DNA of 64,000 nt. Origin: Hydnum rufescens UP504. Taxonomy: Eukaryota; Basidiomycota; Agaricomycetes; Cantharellales; Hydnaceae. Under the pieces are notes generated by a model, which worked only from the letters and a program-made list of their open reading frames with translations, was not told the origin of the DNA and ran no database searches. The position numbers and the translations under genes were made by a program. The stretch spans positions 89,369-153,368 of the forward strand of contig MU129063.1 of assembly GCA_014904985.1 (NCBI GenBank), given 5' to 3'. Below, one piece after another: positions 1 through 11,942 of this stretch; position 1 is the stretch's first letter; every line of letters begins with the position of its first letter.

Positions 1-393
1 CGCCCTTCTCCAAATTGGTTATGTATTTCAATGTTGCACGCCTGGTCCAAGCTCGTAGCCAGTAGAGCCGTCAAGTATGGCAAAGGAAGGTAATAAGGCC
101 ATGGCGGTGACGATTTCGGCCCATACGCCATACGAGCGGGCACTCTTGGAGAATTTAGGGCCTCGCTAGTGAGGGGCTCCTATATGATTACCCTCGCCAA
201 CCACAAGAGAAAGAAGGGGAAGAAGGGATGCGATCACTTACACACACATCCTAGGCCACCTTCTCCACTCCTTTGCCCAAATGTTGTCGCGCTGATCAGT
301 CCCTCAGCGTTTTCAACACCCCGGGTCGCTCCCATACGTTTCCTGAAGCTCCTGAATGAGCGAGAATAGAGCATTCTGTATTCCCCCCATCAC

Positions 394-1766
394 TTAGTCA
401 CAAGCCAAGGACCCCAAAAAGAAATATGAACAGACCGGACCCCTATTCCATCCACAAGTGTCTTTAATTTGCTGGACAAAACCGGTCACCATTAGCGCAT
501 TTTCTGGCATACGGACATTGCTATGGCGTGAGCCTCTGCGACCCTCATCAAGGGCCCCCCTTGTAGTTCCGAAAGTGACAGTTCCTGCCACTTTTTGGCA
601 CCATCTCCCAAAAATCAGCATTGAACCACCCAAAGACACCAGAAAATATTAACACTCAACTGTCCAGACCACTCAGCTCTATTTTGAGCCAATTTTCGAT
701 CCGACGTCTATTCTCCAGGGCAACGAGGATAAATCTAATGTCCCACCGCCTCGGGTGCTTCTGAATCCCCAAGGGGTCCCTTCTATAGTAGAGCTGTACG
801 GTGCGCACGGCACCGATCCGATATTCCATCACCCTCCCAGATTTCAATATCCACTCTATGAACGGCAAGAAACCACACGACGAATTCGATATGACACCCA
901 GGGGAAGCAACGCGGCCTCAATTGGGCTGACAGGGTACAGCGGCAGTGCATTTTCCTGAACACTTATTTAGCAGGGGAACAATGCGTAGCAAACATTATC
1001 AATTAAAAGACGGAATAAACGCACACGGAACCGATCCAAAGCGAATTTGAATTCGAGCGTGAATTCACGCAAATCGGGTGCATTCCCGCCATGTTCCTCA
1101 CGTCGCTTTGTATGAATGGTGTACCACCTCAACCCTGGAGCCTTCTTGGATGCTGCTGCTGGCTTCATCTTTGATGATGCCATCTCCAGCTCTCTAAACA
1201 TGTTCGAGAACAATATTCGGGTAAACGTCATGACCCTCGATGAGACAATCATGCCTTTGAAGACTGACCTGCCGAGGATCAAAACTTCAGATTGTAACAG
1301 TGGGGAAATCTGGTGTCGATGCATCATTGCAAAAGGCTCTAGGAGCTCTGCTAGATACCGAACATGATATTCGAGCCATCTCCAAGTGTTCGCATCATGA
1401 GGGTTCGCATCCCGGGCGTTAGCCTGGTGAGGGGAGAAAATCGAAGGAGCTAGTTATGAACAATAGTGCATGGGATACGAGGCCTGCAAGTCGGGCAGCC
1501 TCATTAAAACTCGAGAACGATGGATACACTAACCATGTTCACTCCCTTGATCATGTCCAGAGCGACCCAGATCCTGACTGGGCCCTGTGACCCCCCGGAA
1601 CCTTTGAGATCGATCTAAGCGCGCTCTCAGCAGATGCTATTGCGCCGGTCGAAATCGGTCCGGCGATCAGATTCTCCTCTGTCCCCTGCGCAGGGCTTCG
1701 ACGCCATCTCAGAGCTAAGAATATTCGCTGGAGCCAGGACTGTGATGATCCTGTTGTTTTCTTCAT
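394..1766 (-). pseudogene. Array gene copy 1 (frameshifted)
   Basis: First of eleven tandem copies of a five-exon family; the intact copy starting at 11942 is the reference. Exon 1 starts at 1766 and shows the family motif GAIASAESAL, but one base is missing in the stretch that should read AQVRIGVALD, so the frame runs into a stop near 1551. Exon 2 (about 1300-1430), exon 3 with REEHGGNAPD, exon 4 with RRIENWLKIEL and exon 5 with GTVTFGTT are all recognisable in order. I call it a pseudogene. A sequencing error in exon 1 is the alternative. Confidence 0.7.
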
Positions 1767-2861
1767 CTCTCCCTATGCGTAGGGGCGTGGTACACGTCGG
1801 GCGCCTAAATATCGATCTGGTGATTCTAGAGGGGATCCAGGGACGATGGGTATGAGCACAAAACGTCAATCGATATGAGGTGAAAGCAAGGACCTAAGTG
1901 AGCCTAGCTGATATACAATCCTTGAAGGAATGCAGGCGAGGGACTGGGGTTAGAGAAAAGGCCTGGTGTTATCCCTATCCATATCATGAAAAGCAGGTTA
2001 GGGCACATTCATAAATGGACCATGGTACGTCTGCCGCGTTCCAAGGTACGCAAAACAAGCTTACCCTCGGACGTGCAACGCCAAAACGGTACCCGTGGTT
2101 CGTCACAGCCACAGGGCCCACGAATAAAAAACAAAGGTCCTACAGAATGCGTGTGATTGAATAGTCTAGTGGTACGGTGGGAATGAGAGTGGCTGTTGGT
2201 GGTGGGATTACCAGGGAGATCGGGTCGTAGATAAAAGAATTGCCAAAGATCTTGCATGTGTGCCCAGGAACTCAGGTATGCGATGAGAGAAGTCCAGGAG
2301 ATAGCTGTAGCTTCGTATTCCACGTTTTCGCTCATTGCTGGTGTAACGTGTGACACCCAGGCATTTAGCAATCCGCAAGACATGTGACTAAACCTTGGAA
2401 TAGTACCTAGCCATCCCTGCTATCCCTTACAGCGGATTTCAGTGAAGTGTGGACTGCACAAAAAAAAGGTTGGTGCCTTCTCGCAAGAGAAACTTCTGCC
2501 TTTCAGCAAAAAAAAGTGGTACCTTTTCGCAACAGAGAGCAGGGAGGACGTGACGATCACCCCATGTCACACCGACCCGAATATATTCAGTGGCAGTCCC
2601 AAAGGAAGTCCGTATCATCGCATTCAATCAGGGCTAATGGCCCACGTAAGTGTCCTTCTGAGTATACATGGTTCTCGCCAGAATTAATCGCCCAGGGACT
2701 TCCTATATAATTACCCTCACACGACAGAAAACCAAGAGAAAAAGGGATGCCATCTCCCAGGTCCAAATGTTGTTGCCCAGGTAGATCACTTCATCAGTGT
2801 TTTCGAGCATCGGGTCCCTCGACGTACACGTGCTTCAAGGTCACTAAACAGGGAATATAGA
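1767..2861. repeat. Array spacer between copies 1 and 2
   Basis: Spacer DNA shared with other units of the array. Positions 1880-2400 match 7480-7990 closely. Around 2440 the homology ends, where the matching unit continues into the kinase-like gene at 8101, so this unit seems to have lost its kinase gene. The replacement segment 2440-2560 has several A-runs. At 2680-2740 the block with TATATAATTACC that lies beyond the 3' end of most copies appears. Confidence 0.55.
2009..2383 (-). other. Conserved short reading frame in array spacer
   Basis: A minus-strand frame of 124 codons in the spacer. Its core WTSLIAYLSSWAHMQ followed by FFYLRPDLPGNP is also found at 12214-12525 and, interrupted, near 7800-7985. 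It lies a few hundred bases upstream of the array gene, on the same strand. It could be an upstream exon or a decayed separate gene. No family was recognised. Confidence 0.35.
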
Positions 2862-4218
2862 TCACTCTGTGTTTTCTCCATTGTCAGTTACATGCCGAGC
2901 ACATGAGAAAAGACGTGAGCACACAGAGTGGTCGCAAACATCTTGAATTTTCTGGGCGAAACGGGTCACTGGCAATGTATCATCTGGTAAGCGGAGGCTG
3001 TGATACCCTTGGGGGCTCTCATGAAGGGCATCCGGTGTAGTTGCAAAAGTGACGGTTCCCTCCACTTTTGAAAACCAACGCCCGAGAATCAGAAACGTAC
3101 CGAAGGTACCAGAGAATTTGAACACTGAACTGTTCGGATAATTCAGGTCTATTTTGAGCCAATTCTCGATATGGCGTCTATTCTCCAGGCCAACGGCCAT
3201 AAATCTAAAGCTAATGTCCAACTCTGGGGTCCCAAGGTCCACGTGTTGTAAAGGTGGACGGTACGCACGTTACCGATTCGGTACTCCATTATCCTCTCAG
3301 ATTTCAGTATCCACAGTATGAACAGTGATAGGGCACACGACGAGTTTGATATGACACCAAGGGGAAGCAATGCTGCCTCGATTGGGCTGATAGGGTACAA
3401 TGGCAGCGCATTTCTCTGAATAGTCGATAGCACAGTCAGCAGGCACTCGTGGACCCCAATGGAACAGCACACAGAGGACATCACTAATGAAAAGGCGGAA
3501 ATGAAACGCACACGAAACTGATCCAGAGCGAATTTCAAGTTCAGGGTGAAGGCACGGATATCGGGTGCATCCCCGCCATGTTCTTCACGTCGTCTTCGGT
3601 GAAAAAAGTGCCGCCTCGGAGCCTCCTTGGATGACGCTGCCGGCGCCATCTTCGATGATACCGTCTCCAACTCTCTGCACACCGTCAGTGACGATATTCG
3701 GCTCAACATCATGACCCTTGAGGACCCACCTGCTGAGCATCAGGACTTGAGACTGTAAAAGAGGGGAGATCTGGTCTCGGTGCATCATTGCGAAAGGCTC
3801 CAGGAGTTCCGCTAGGTACCGAATGTGAAATTCGAGCCATCTCAAAGTCTTCGCATCATGGGTGTGTGTATCATGGACGCTTGCCTAGAAAGGAGCGGAA
3901 GAAAATCAATGGAATTCAGTTATGAGTAACGATAATCAGTAACCAGGACGCTAGACAGTAATCGAAATGGATCGATACACTAACCACGTTCAGTCCCTTG
4001 ATCATATCCAGAGCGACGCCGATCCTGACTTGCGCTGTATGGCCCCCTGGAACCTTTGAGATCCATCTAAGTGCGCTCTCGGCGGACGCTATTACACCAG
4101 TCGAAATCGGTCCGACGGTCGCGTTCTCCCCTGTCCCTTGTGCAGTGCTTCGATGTGGTCTGAAACGTGAAAAGAGGCGCTGGAGCCAGGTCTGTGATGA
4201 CTGTGTTGTTTTCCTCAT
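2862..4218 (-). pseudogene. Array gene copy 2 (frameshift in exon 4)
   Basis: Exons can be placed at 4218-3985, 3884-3730, 3674-3512 and 3415-3131, with a last exon ending at 2862. Exon 1 (234 nt), exon 2 (155) and exon 3 (163) have the lengths of the intact copies. Exon 4 is 285 nt, which breaks the phase kept in intact copies (3n+1). The frame is lost after EYRIGNVRTVHLY, and GLENRRHIENWLKI continues in another frame. The gene is otherwise well preserved, which suggests recent inactivation. Confidence 0.75.
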
Positions 4219-5044
4219 CTCTTCGTGTGTGGGGGGTCTGGTATGCGTAGACGCCTAAATATCAATTCTGGTTGATTCTAGAAGTGATCCAAGGGCGATA
4301 GGCATGATTGTACGTGCACGCAAAACGTCAATAAATGCCAAGCAGAGCGAAGGGAGTGGGTCTCACTGATCGATAACCGTTGAAAGAATGTAGACGAGGG
4401 TGGCGTTGTCACAGCCTCGATGCCTTTGTTACTCGAAACACTCCTGTCTGTCCAGATCATGTGAAAGCTGGCGAGGCACAATCGTTGATGGACCAAGGAT
4501 CCTACGATTGGCCATGGTGCTGGCGTCTGCCATGTCTCGAGGACGCGAAGAAAATTTACCATCTGGTGTAACGCCGAACACCTGTTTGCGGTCTATAAAT
4601 CGAGATATATACACACACACCATACGTGTCCATCAGCACAGCCACAGGGCCCACGTGCACAAATAAAAATCTTTCTTGTGCCAACAGCGTTGAGTGAGGA
4701 CCGTCTGAACGTTCTCATTTTGAACTAATTATGACTCCAGACAGCCATGACCAGTCCCTATCTCTTTCAGACTGTTCATTACCCACAAAGCATCGTTTCT
4801 AACGCTATTCCCTCGTGTTTGCCATATTCGTACCATTTCCGATAGGGAGGGCTGAGTCTATGGCCTTGGCCTCTTCAACTTGAAAACCCACACCCAGTCA
4901 CATGCTAGCCCCGGCCCAGATCCACTTCTATCTCATTCACGAACCAGATCACTCCCATTTCTCCTAGCGAGACCAGTCCATGTACGTTTCTCGAATTACA
5001 ATGTCCATCATTTCCGGGATGATAATTAACTATGATTATCTAGC
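4219..5044. repeat. Array spacer between copy 2 and fragment
   Basis: No gene seen. Positions 4240-4680 match the spacer after copies 4 and 5 (12000-12350 and 16560-16920), including the CACAGCCACAGGGCCCAC block. Positions 4690-5040 show nothing I can interpret. Confidence 0.5.
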
Positions 5045-5490
5045 CTACTTTGATGCCAACGTACAGCTCTCTGCCAAAATGCCGTCAACTATGTAGATCA
5101 TTCCCATTCGTGTTTTCGATCGTCCGCAGTGTCCATATACATTTCCCGAAGGTAGAAAATGAAGTCCAATAAAACAACCTGCGGTTTCCCAATTGTCAGT
5201 TTCAGACAGCGGGAGCGGAAAAAGTTGTGAGCATGCGGGATCCGTACGCCATACGCAAATGTCTTGAATATCTCGAGCAAAACGGGTCACAGATAGTGTA
5301 TTATGTTCTGCTATACGGACGCCGTTATGGCTGGAGAATCGGTGGCCCTCATCGAGGGCTTCCCTTGTAGTCCCGAAAATGACAGTCCGTTGCGCTTTTT
5401 GACATCAATCAGCATTGCCCGACCCAAACAAAGCAAAATATCAGCACTCAACCCTCTGGACCAGTAAGCTCTATTTTGAGCCAGTTTTGT
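5045..5490 (-). pseudogene. Array gene 3'-end fragment A
   Basis: Only the end of exon 4 and the exon 5 region of the array family are present: TTREALDEG at about 5370 followed by SVTRFARDIQDIC. The 5' exons are missing. It matches a second fragment at 16995-17290 closely, including MYMDTADDRK versus MYLDTADDRK, so both come from a subfamily with a different tail from the intact copies. Confidence 0.6.
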
Positions 5491-6009
5491 TTCCATTGTG
5501 AACCAGCTTTGACGAGCATCTGCACAGTGCTGCATATCGAAGGTGCGTACGCGCGTGTTCAGAAGGGGATCAGTGTCTCCAGTGGTCCTTAATACCGACT
5601 CCGGATGTATCACAAACTCTACCGATAACAAATCAAGAAGAAAACGAAGAGTCGGGGAGGGGCGATGACATCACATGTCCTGAAAGGGGCTCATACTGTA
5701 TATTCAGTGGTAGTGGGGTCCCAAAGGAAGTCTGCATCATTGTCATTCAATCAATGCTATCGGTCCACATGGGTAAAAGGATGACAACTTTATGACTATG
5801 AGTGTTTCTCGCCAGAATTAACACCCTGGGGCCTTACTATATAATTGCCACTCTCGCCAACGACAAGAGAAAACAAACGGAAGAGAGAAGCACCATCTCC
5901 CAGGTCCAAATGTTGTTGCCCAGGTAGATCACTCCATCAATGTTTTCGAGCGTCTGGGTCCCTTGCAGTACATGTCCTCAAGGTTCCCAAGCAGCGAAGA
6001 TACAGTGTA
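5491..6009. repeat. Array spacer and start of 4.57-kb duplication
   Basis: No gene seen. The sequence from 5799 (TCTCGCCAGAATTAACACCC) recurs at about 10370 and 14935 and marks the unit boundary. A TATATAATT block is at 5840. The segment 5500-5790 resembles 10140-10350 and 14700-14930. Confidence 0.5.
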
Positions 6010-7383
6010 AGCTGTCGTTTTCTCCATTGTCAGTTACATGCACAGCAGAGAGGAACACACGTGAGCACACAGGGTAGTTATAGCGTTTGCAAGCGTCTTG
6101 AATTTCCTGGGCGAAACGGGTCACTGGTAGCATATCATCCGGTAAAGCGGAGGCTCTTGTCCGCTTGGAGGCGTTTCATTAAGGGCATCCAGCGTAGTTC
6201 CGAAAGTGACCGTTCCTTCCACTTTTGAAAACCAACACCCAAGAGAATCAGCAATGCCACCATTCAAAGCACCAGAAAATTTGAACACTGAACTGTCCGG
6301 ACCACTGAGCTCTATTTTGAGCCAATTCTCCATGTGGCGTCTATTCTCCAGGCCAACGACCATAAACACAACGTCCCACCGCCGCTGGATTTCCTCGGCA
6401 TGGGCATCCCTCTAGTGTAGTGCTGCAGGGTACGCACAGCACCGATCTGGTACTCCATCATCCTCTCATATTTCAGTATCCATTTTATGAACGGTGAGAG
6501 AGCACACGATGAGTTCGATATGATTCCAAGGGGAAGCAACGCTGCCTCGATTGGGCTGATAGGGTACAGTGGCAGCGCATTTCTCTGATAGTTGATCGAA
6601 CACAGAGTTAGCAGGCACTCGTGGATCCCGAGGGAACAGCACACACGGAACAGCACTAATGAAAAGGCGGAAATAAAACGCACACGAAACTGATCCAGAG
6701 CCAATTTGAAGTCCAGGGTGAAGGCACGGATATCGGGGGCATTCCCACCATGTTCCCCACGTTGCTTTGGATGAAAAAAGTACCGCCTCAGAGCCTCCTT
6801 GGATGACGCTGCCGGCGCCATCTTCGATGATACTGTCTCCAACTCTCTGCACACGATCAGAAACGATATTCGGCCCACAACATCATGACCCTCGAGGATT
6901 CACCTGCTGAGCGTCAGGACTTGAGACTGTAAAAGAGGGGAGATCTGGTCTCGGTGCATCATTGCAAAAGGCTCAAGGAGTTCTGCTAAGTGGCGAATGT
7001 GAAATTCTAGCCATCTGAAAGTCTTGGGATCATGAGTGTGCGCATCATGGGCGCTTGCCTAGTAAGGTGTGGGAGAAAATTGATGGAATTCAGTTATGAG
7101 CAATGACAATCTGTAGCACACGACACTTGTGATCGAAATGGATCGATACACTAACCACGTTCAGTTCCTTGATCGTATCCAGAGCGACCCCAATCCTGAC
7201 TTGCGCTGCATGGCCCCCTGGAACGTTTGAGATCCATCCAAGCGCGCTCTCGGCAGACGCTATTGCACCAGCCGAAATCGGTCCGACGGTCGTGCTCTCC
7301 CCTGGTGCACTGCTTCGATGCCATCTGAAATGTGAGAAGGTCCGCTGGAGCCAGGACTGGGATGATCCTGTTGTTTTCTCCAT
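6010..7383 (-). pseudogene. Array gene copy 3 (frameshifts in exons 4 and 5)
   Basis: Exon 1 (7383-7156, 228 nt) and exons 2-3 are open and read like the intact copy 4, with PISAGAIASAESAL and ALDQFR. Exon 4 loses the frame after TLQHYTRG because one base is missing relative to copy 4. Exon 5 has an extra T before the codons for PDDMLPVTRF. It stands head to head with the kinase-like gene at 8101, with about 720 bases between the two starts. One-base differences could be sequencing errors, so a functional gene is not excluded. Confidence 0.65.
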
Positions 7384-8100
7384 CTCTCCCTATGGGTAGG
7401 GGCGTGGCACACGTCGGCGCCTAAAGATCAATCTGGTTGATTCAAGAAGAGATCCAGGGATGATGGATATGAGCGGAAAACGTCAATCTACATCAGGTGA
7501 AAGCAAGGACCTAAGTGCGTCTGGCTGATATACGATCCTTGAAGGAATGCAGGCGAGGGAGTGGGTGGGGTTAGGGAAAAGGCCTGGTGTTATCCCTATC
7601 CATATCATGAAAAGCAGGTAAGGGCACATTCACAAATGGACCATGGTACGTCTGCCGCGTTACAAGGTACACGAAGAAAGCTTACCCCCGGACGTGCAAC
7701 GCCAAAATGGTGGGTTCGTCACAGCCACAGGGCCCACGAATAAAAAGCAAAGGTCCTACAGAACGCGTGCGGATTTGAAATTGTCTAGTCAGTGGTTGTT
7801 GGTGGTGGGATTACCAGTGGGATCGGGTCCTAGATATGTAAAAGAATTGCCAACGATCTTGCATATGTGCCCAAGAACTCAGGTATGCGATGAGAGAAGT
7901 CCAGGGGATAGCTATGGCTTCGTTGTCGCTAGTGGCTGCTGTGACGTGTGACACCCAATCATTTAGTCCGCAAGACATGTGACTAAACCTCGCAGTACCT
8001 AGCGATCCCTGCTATCCCTTAACCAGCCAGTGAAGCCTGGTCACAACTCCACCTCATAGGGGGGATCACAGTACGTGCCCCGTCTCTTTCCCGGCATCAC
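7384..8100. promoter_or_regulatory. Divergent intergenic region, array copy 3 / kinase-like gene 1
   Basis: 718 bases between divergent starts. The same arrangement, with 733 bases, lies at 11943-12675. It contains the CACAGCCACAGGGCCCAC block at 7720 and a degraded version of the conserved short reading frame at 7800-7985. No specific operator was identified; a shared promoter is inferred from the layout only. Confidence 0.35.
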
Positions 8101-9377
8101 ATGGAACAGGATACCCTCTCTATCTCTGTCAACTGGAGCGACCGTAACGAGTCTATGGAGTGCACTGCTACAGTCATCAAACCCTTCTTGCCAGTTACAA
8201 AGAGTCAGGTCTTCCTTGTAAATGTTCACCCCGCTCCTGGTGGCATACCTTCGCCTATCATCCTAAAGGTTTCCGACCCACGCTTCATCGAAGACCGTGT
8301 AAGTCGATCCGGAGATCATCCGTGGTCACTGGAAAACGAAGTCGCTGCTGCGGAGCGTCGAGCAGCAGTGATGCAGGGGGATCGCCAGGATGATTACGAT
8401 GAGGACAATTTTCTTGACTTCGACGAGGTCTTTTGGGAAGAGTACGCCTATCGCACCATGCAGCTTCTGTTCCAATCAGAACTAGCTGCGTACACCCGGT
8501 TGCGACAGCTACAAGGAGACGGTATTCCGCAGTGCTATGGCTTCGGGACGCTTCACCCCGACATCCAACGTCCCGTCGTACCAAATGCGCACCTCCTGGA
8601 GTATATTCTAGGCGAAACACTCACCAGCGTGGACCCGAAAACTATCTCGAGGTTCTAGCGCGTACTTTAATCATGACTGTGCAAGCCATCGGAGTGATGG
8701 TGTCATTCACAACGACCTCCACGCCAACAATGTCATTTTCTCCCCGGCGAAACCAGAAACACCCTCCAATGTGTATGTCATTGACTTTGGGCATGCCGGC
8801 CTGCGAGAGGATGAGTCAGATATCGATTGGGGAGAATGTCTTTACGTGCAAGGTGACGAGATGAGGGTTCGACGTCACCTGTCCGACGTCGGGGTCCGGG
8901 ATCCCGATCCACAGCGGCCGGACATATTTCCGAATGCGCCTGGTGCGGTTGTTTGGAATCGTTGGGCGGAGGGAAAAGGAAGGCGCTGGTGCGAAGCTGC
9001 AGGGGAGCAATGGGATGGACCGGGGGGTGTGAAGCTCATTGAGCCGATACAGTGGAAACCACGCGATGAAGTGACTGGTTGGCCGGATGCGAGGGATGCC
9101 GGGCTCCTGGCTGGGGCAGCTCCACCTCGACCAGGCTCTCCAGACTTTACTCCTTTGTCTCGAGATGTGGTGGAAAAGACAGAGCTGACGAATTATTGTT
9201 ATGAAGTATTTCAGTGCCTCGGGCTCGCAATTTTAGCCTATAATTTTGGTATGAAAGTGGATGAAGCTGGGCAATTTGAAGGTTATAGCTGTGGGATGCA
9301 AAAAAAACATTGGGGCCTTGTGGTGAGATGTGCGTTGAGTGATTCCACTCGATCAGTCCCATCGAAAGGAGAAATGA
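8101..9377 (+). pseudogene. Protein kinase-like gene 1 (frameshifted)
   Basis: Encodes a kinase-fold protein. In order: an N-terminal part with VNVHPAPGG and IILKVSDPRF (a possible beta-3 lysine in IILKV), a hinge-like LLEYILGETL at residues 165-175, then in other frames the catalytic loop HNDLHANNVIF (about 8708) and the metal site VYVIDFGHA (about 8772), followed by a tryptophan-rich tail. HxDLHxxN resembles aminoglycoside-kinase-like small-molecule or protein kinases. Compared with its duplicate at 12676 it lacks a G near 8651 and a T near 8695, so the frame is broken twice. It is head to head with array copy 3. The substrate is unknown. Confidence 0.65.
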
Positions 9378-10541
9378 GACCGGAATAAAATTTTAAAAAA
9401 TGCACCGGTCGTGAAAGGATCGAGAACAGAATCGCTTGCCAGGCACGACTTGACAGAATGGATTTGAAGACAATCGAAACCGATGATGCTACAATATCGC
9501 CAGATCAAATTGACTCTCCAGGGCTCCAATATGTGTATCGTCATCCAAGAACGACCGACCCGCCGTCACAAGCAGTGGAAGAGAAATTGAGCAACATACG
9601 TGGCTTGCATTTGAGGAACAATTTAAAGAGTACGAGTACCATGGAAAAACAAATGGCTTCGATGGCCATACTCGGATGTTACACCACACGACCCCTGATT
9701 CATTACAGGACTCCTGTTATGCACATATGCAGTAGAAAGAACTCGCCACCTCAAAGAGGAGATAGAGTGAAGTCTATTGGGAAGTCCCCATGCATGCCTG
9801 ACCCCATGGCACAGAGCCACGAAGTCTCGGGGACGGTGGCAAATCTTCACACATGGTAAAGTAATTTGATTCTGTCTGTTTCAGATTCTTCTTCATCGTG
9901 GGGGCCGTGAATGAATACTCGAAATCCCCGGGGATGGCCATCTATCCAGGCCATATTCCACTTGCACCATGACTGCGCCCAGATTGGCATTTCCACCCAT
10001 AAGGCAATGGCAATGTAACAGAAAGTACCCCTTTTGATAATGTCGGATCGATGTGTGCCTTGGAGAAGCTTACCAACTGAAATAAGGGACTAAGGAATGA
10101 CATGGTTTCCATTCTCAGCCACGCTTTGCTGAGCTTCTTCACAATGCTGCAGATCGATAGGTCATTCCCTCGTCATATGTGTGTGTTCAGAAGAGGATGA
10201 GTGTCTCCAGTGCTCCTCAATGCCAACCCTGGATGTCAAGGAAGGACGTGACAATAACCTCACATGTCACACCGGCCGAACGTATTCAGTGTGCCAAAGG
10301 AAGTCATCACATTCAATCAAGGTGGTCGGTCCACGTGGGTATAAGGGCGACAGGGTTTCAAGTATGAGTGTTTCTCGCCAGAATTAACACCCTGGGGCAT
10401 TACTATATAATTACCACTCTCGCCAATGACAAGAGAAAACAAAGGGAAGAAGGGATGCGATCTCCCAGGTCCAAATGGTGTTGCCCAGGTAGATCATTCC
10501 ATCAGTGTTTTCGAGTGTCTGGGTCCCTTGCGTACATTTCC
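9378..10541. repeat. Tail of duplication unit 1, no clear gene
   Basis: Positions 9400-10400 match 13960-14950 throughout, including AAGAACTCGCCACCTCAAAG at 9740 and 14322. Short open frames exist on both strands, but their reading is not conserved between the two copies, so I treat the stretch as non-coding. The TATATAATTACC block is at 10405. Confidence 0.5.
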
Positions 10542-11942
10542 TCAAGGTCCACAAGCACGGCATATAAATCGATCTGTGTTTTCCCCATTGTCAGTTACAT
10601 GCAGAGCAGAGAGGGAAAGACGTGAGCACACAGGTCCGTCATGGAGTTCGCAAGTGTCTTGAATTGCCTGGGCAAAATGGGTCACTGGCATCGTATCATC
10701 CGGTGAGCGGACACTCCTGTCCGCTCGGCGGCTTTCACTAAGGGCATCCAGCGTAGTTCCGAAAGTGACCGTTCCTTCCACTTTTGAAAACCAATACCCA
10801 AGAGAATCAGCAACCCACCATCCAAAAGCACCAGAAAATTTGAACACTGAACTGTCCGGACCACTGAGCTCTATTTTGAGCCAATTCTCCATGTGGCGTC
10901 TATTCTCCAGGCCAATGACCATAAACACAACATCCCACCGCCCCCAGAATTCCTCCGCCGTGGGGTTCCCTCTAGTGTAGTGCTGTAGGGTACGCACCGC
11001 ACTAATTCGGTACTCCATCATCCTCTCATATTTCAGTATCCACTTTATGAACGGTGAGAGAGCACACGATGAGTTCAATATGACGCCAAGGGGAAGCAAC
11101 ACTGCCTCAATTGGGCTGATAGGGTACAGTGGCAGCGCATTTCTCTGAATCGTCGATAGAACACAGTCAGCAGACACTCATAGATCCCAATGGAACTTGC
11201 ACACAGTGGACATCATTAATTAGGAGGCGGAAAATAAACGCACACGAAATTGATCCAGAGCGAATTTAAAGTCCAGGGCGAAGGCACAGATATCGGGTGG
11301 ATGTCCGCCACGTTCCTCATGTCGCTTTCGATGAAAAAAGCGCCGCCTCGGAGCCTCCTTGGATGACGCTGCCGGCGCCATCTTCGATGATACTGTCTCC
11401 AACTCTCTGCACACCATCAGAAACGATATTCGGCTCAACATCGTGACCCTCAAGGACTCACCTGCTGAGCATCAGGACTTGAGACTGTAAATGGGGGGAG
11501 ATCTGGTCTCGGCGCATCATTGCAAAATGCTCAAGGAGTTCTGCTAGGTGGCGAATGTGAAATTCTAGCCATCTGAAAGTCTTGGGATCATGAGTGTGCG
11601 CATCATGGGTGCTTGCCTAGGAAGGAGTGGGAGAAAATTGATGGAATTCAGTTATGAGCAATGATAATCTGTAGCACACGACGCTGGAAAGTCGAAATGG
11701 ATTGATACACTAACCACATTCAGTCCCTTTATCGTATCTAGAGCGACCCCGATCCTGACTTGCGCCGTATGGCCCCCTGGAACCTTTGAGATCCATCTAA
11801 GTGCGCTCTCGGCAGATGCTATTGCACCAGTCGAAATCGGTCCGATGATCGTGTTCTCCCTTGGTACGGCGCTTCGATGCAGTCTGAAACGCAAGAAGAG
11901 TCTCTGGAGCCAGGTCTGTGATGGCTGTGCTGTTTTCCTCAT
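10542..11942 (-). CDS. Array gene copy 4, intact; MLKL/HeLo-like N-terminus suspected
   Basis: Five exons: 11942-11715, 11616-11462, 11406-11244, 11144-10853, 10780-10542. Joined they give an open frame of 358 residues. Donors are GTTAG, GTGAG, GTGCG and GTTCA; acceptors are TAG, CAG, CAG and AAG. Residues 35-75 (GAIASAESALRWISKVPGG, then ALDTIKGL) look like a long helix hairpin. Exon 2 gives another (FRWLEFHIRHLAELLEHFAM), and exons 2-3 give QSQVLMLSRELETVSSK and ALDFKFALDQFR. This order of four amphipathic helices with a basic loop resembles fungal MLKL/HeLo-type cell-death bundles; that is inference. The second half (SPIEAVLLPLG, HMENWLKIELSG, GTVTFGTT) matches no family I know. No signal peptide is evident. 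It is head to head with kinase-like gene 2. Confidence 0.7.

Larger units (their letters stand above)
5799..10363. repeat. 4.57-kb tandem segmental duplication, unit 1
   Basis: This unit is followed head to tail by a second copy at 10364-14934. Each has the same order: array gene on minus, spacer with short frame, kinase-like gene on plus, and a tail of about 1 kb without a clear gene. The anchors (TCTCGCCAGAAT at 5799, 10370, 14940; kinase ATG at 8101 and 12676) are about 4,570 bases apart. Differences are scattered substitutions and small indels. Confidence 0.85.

Noticed and set aside
8433..8864. Separate gene overlapping the kinase-like gene 1
   Set aside because: It is the middle of the same kinase read in a shifted frame; the duplicate at 12676 shows which frame is real.
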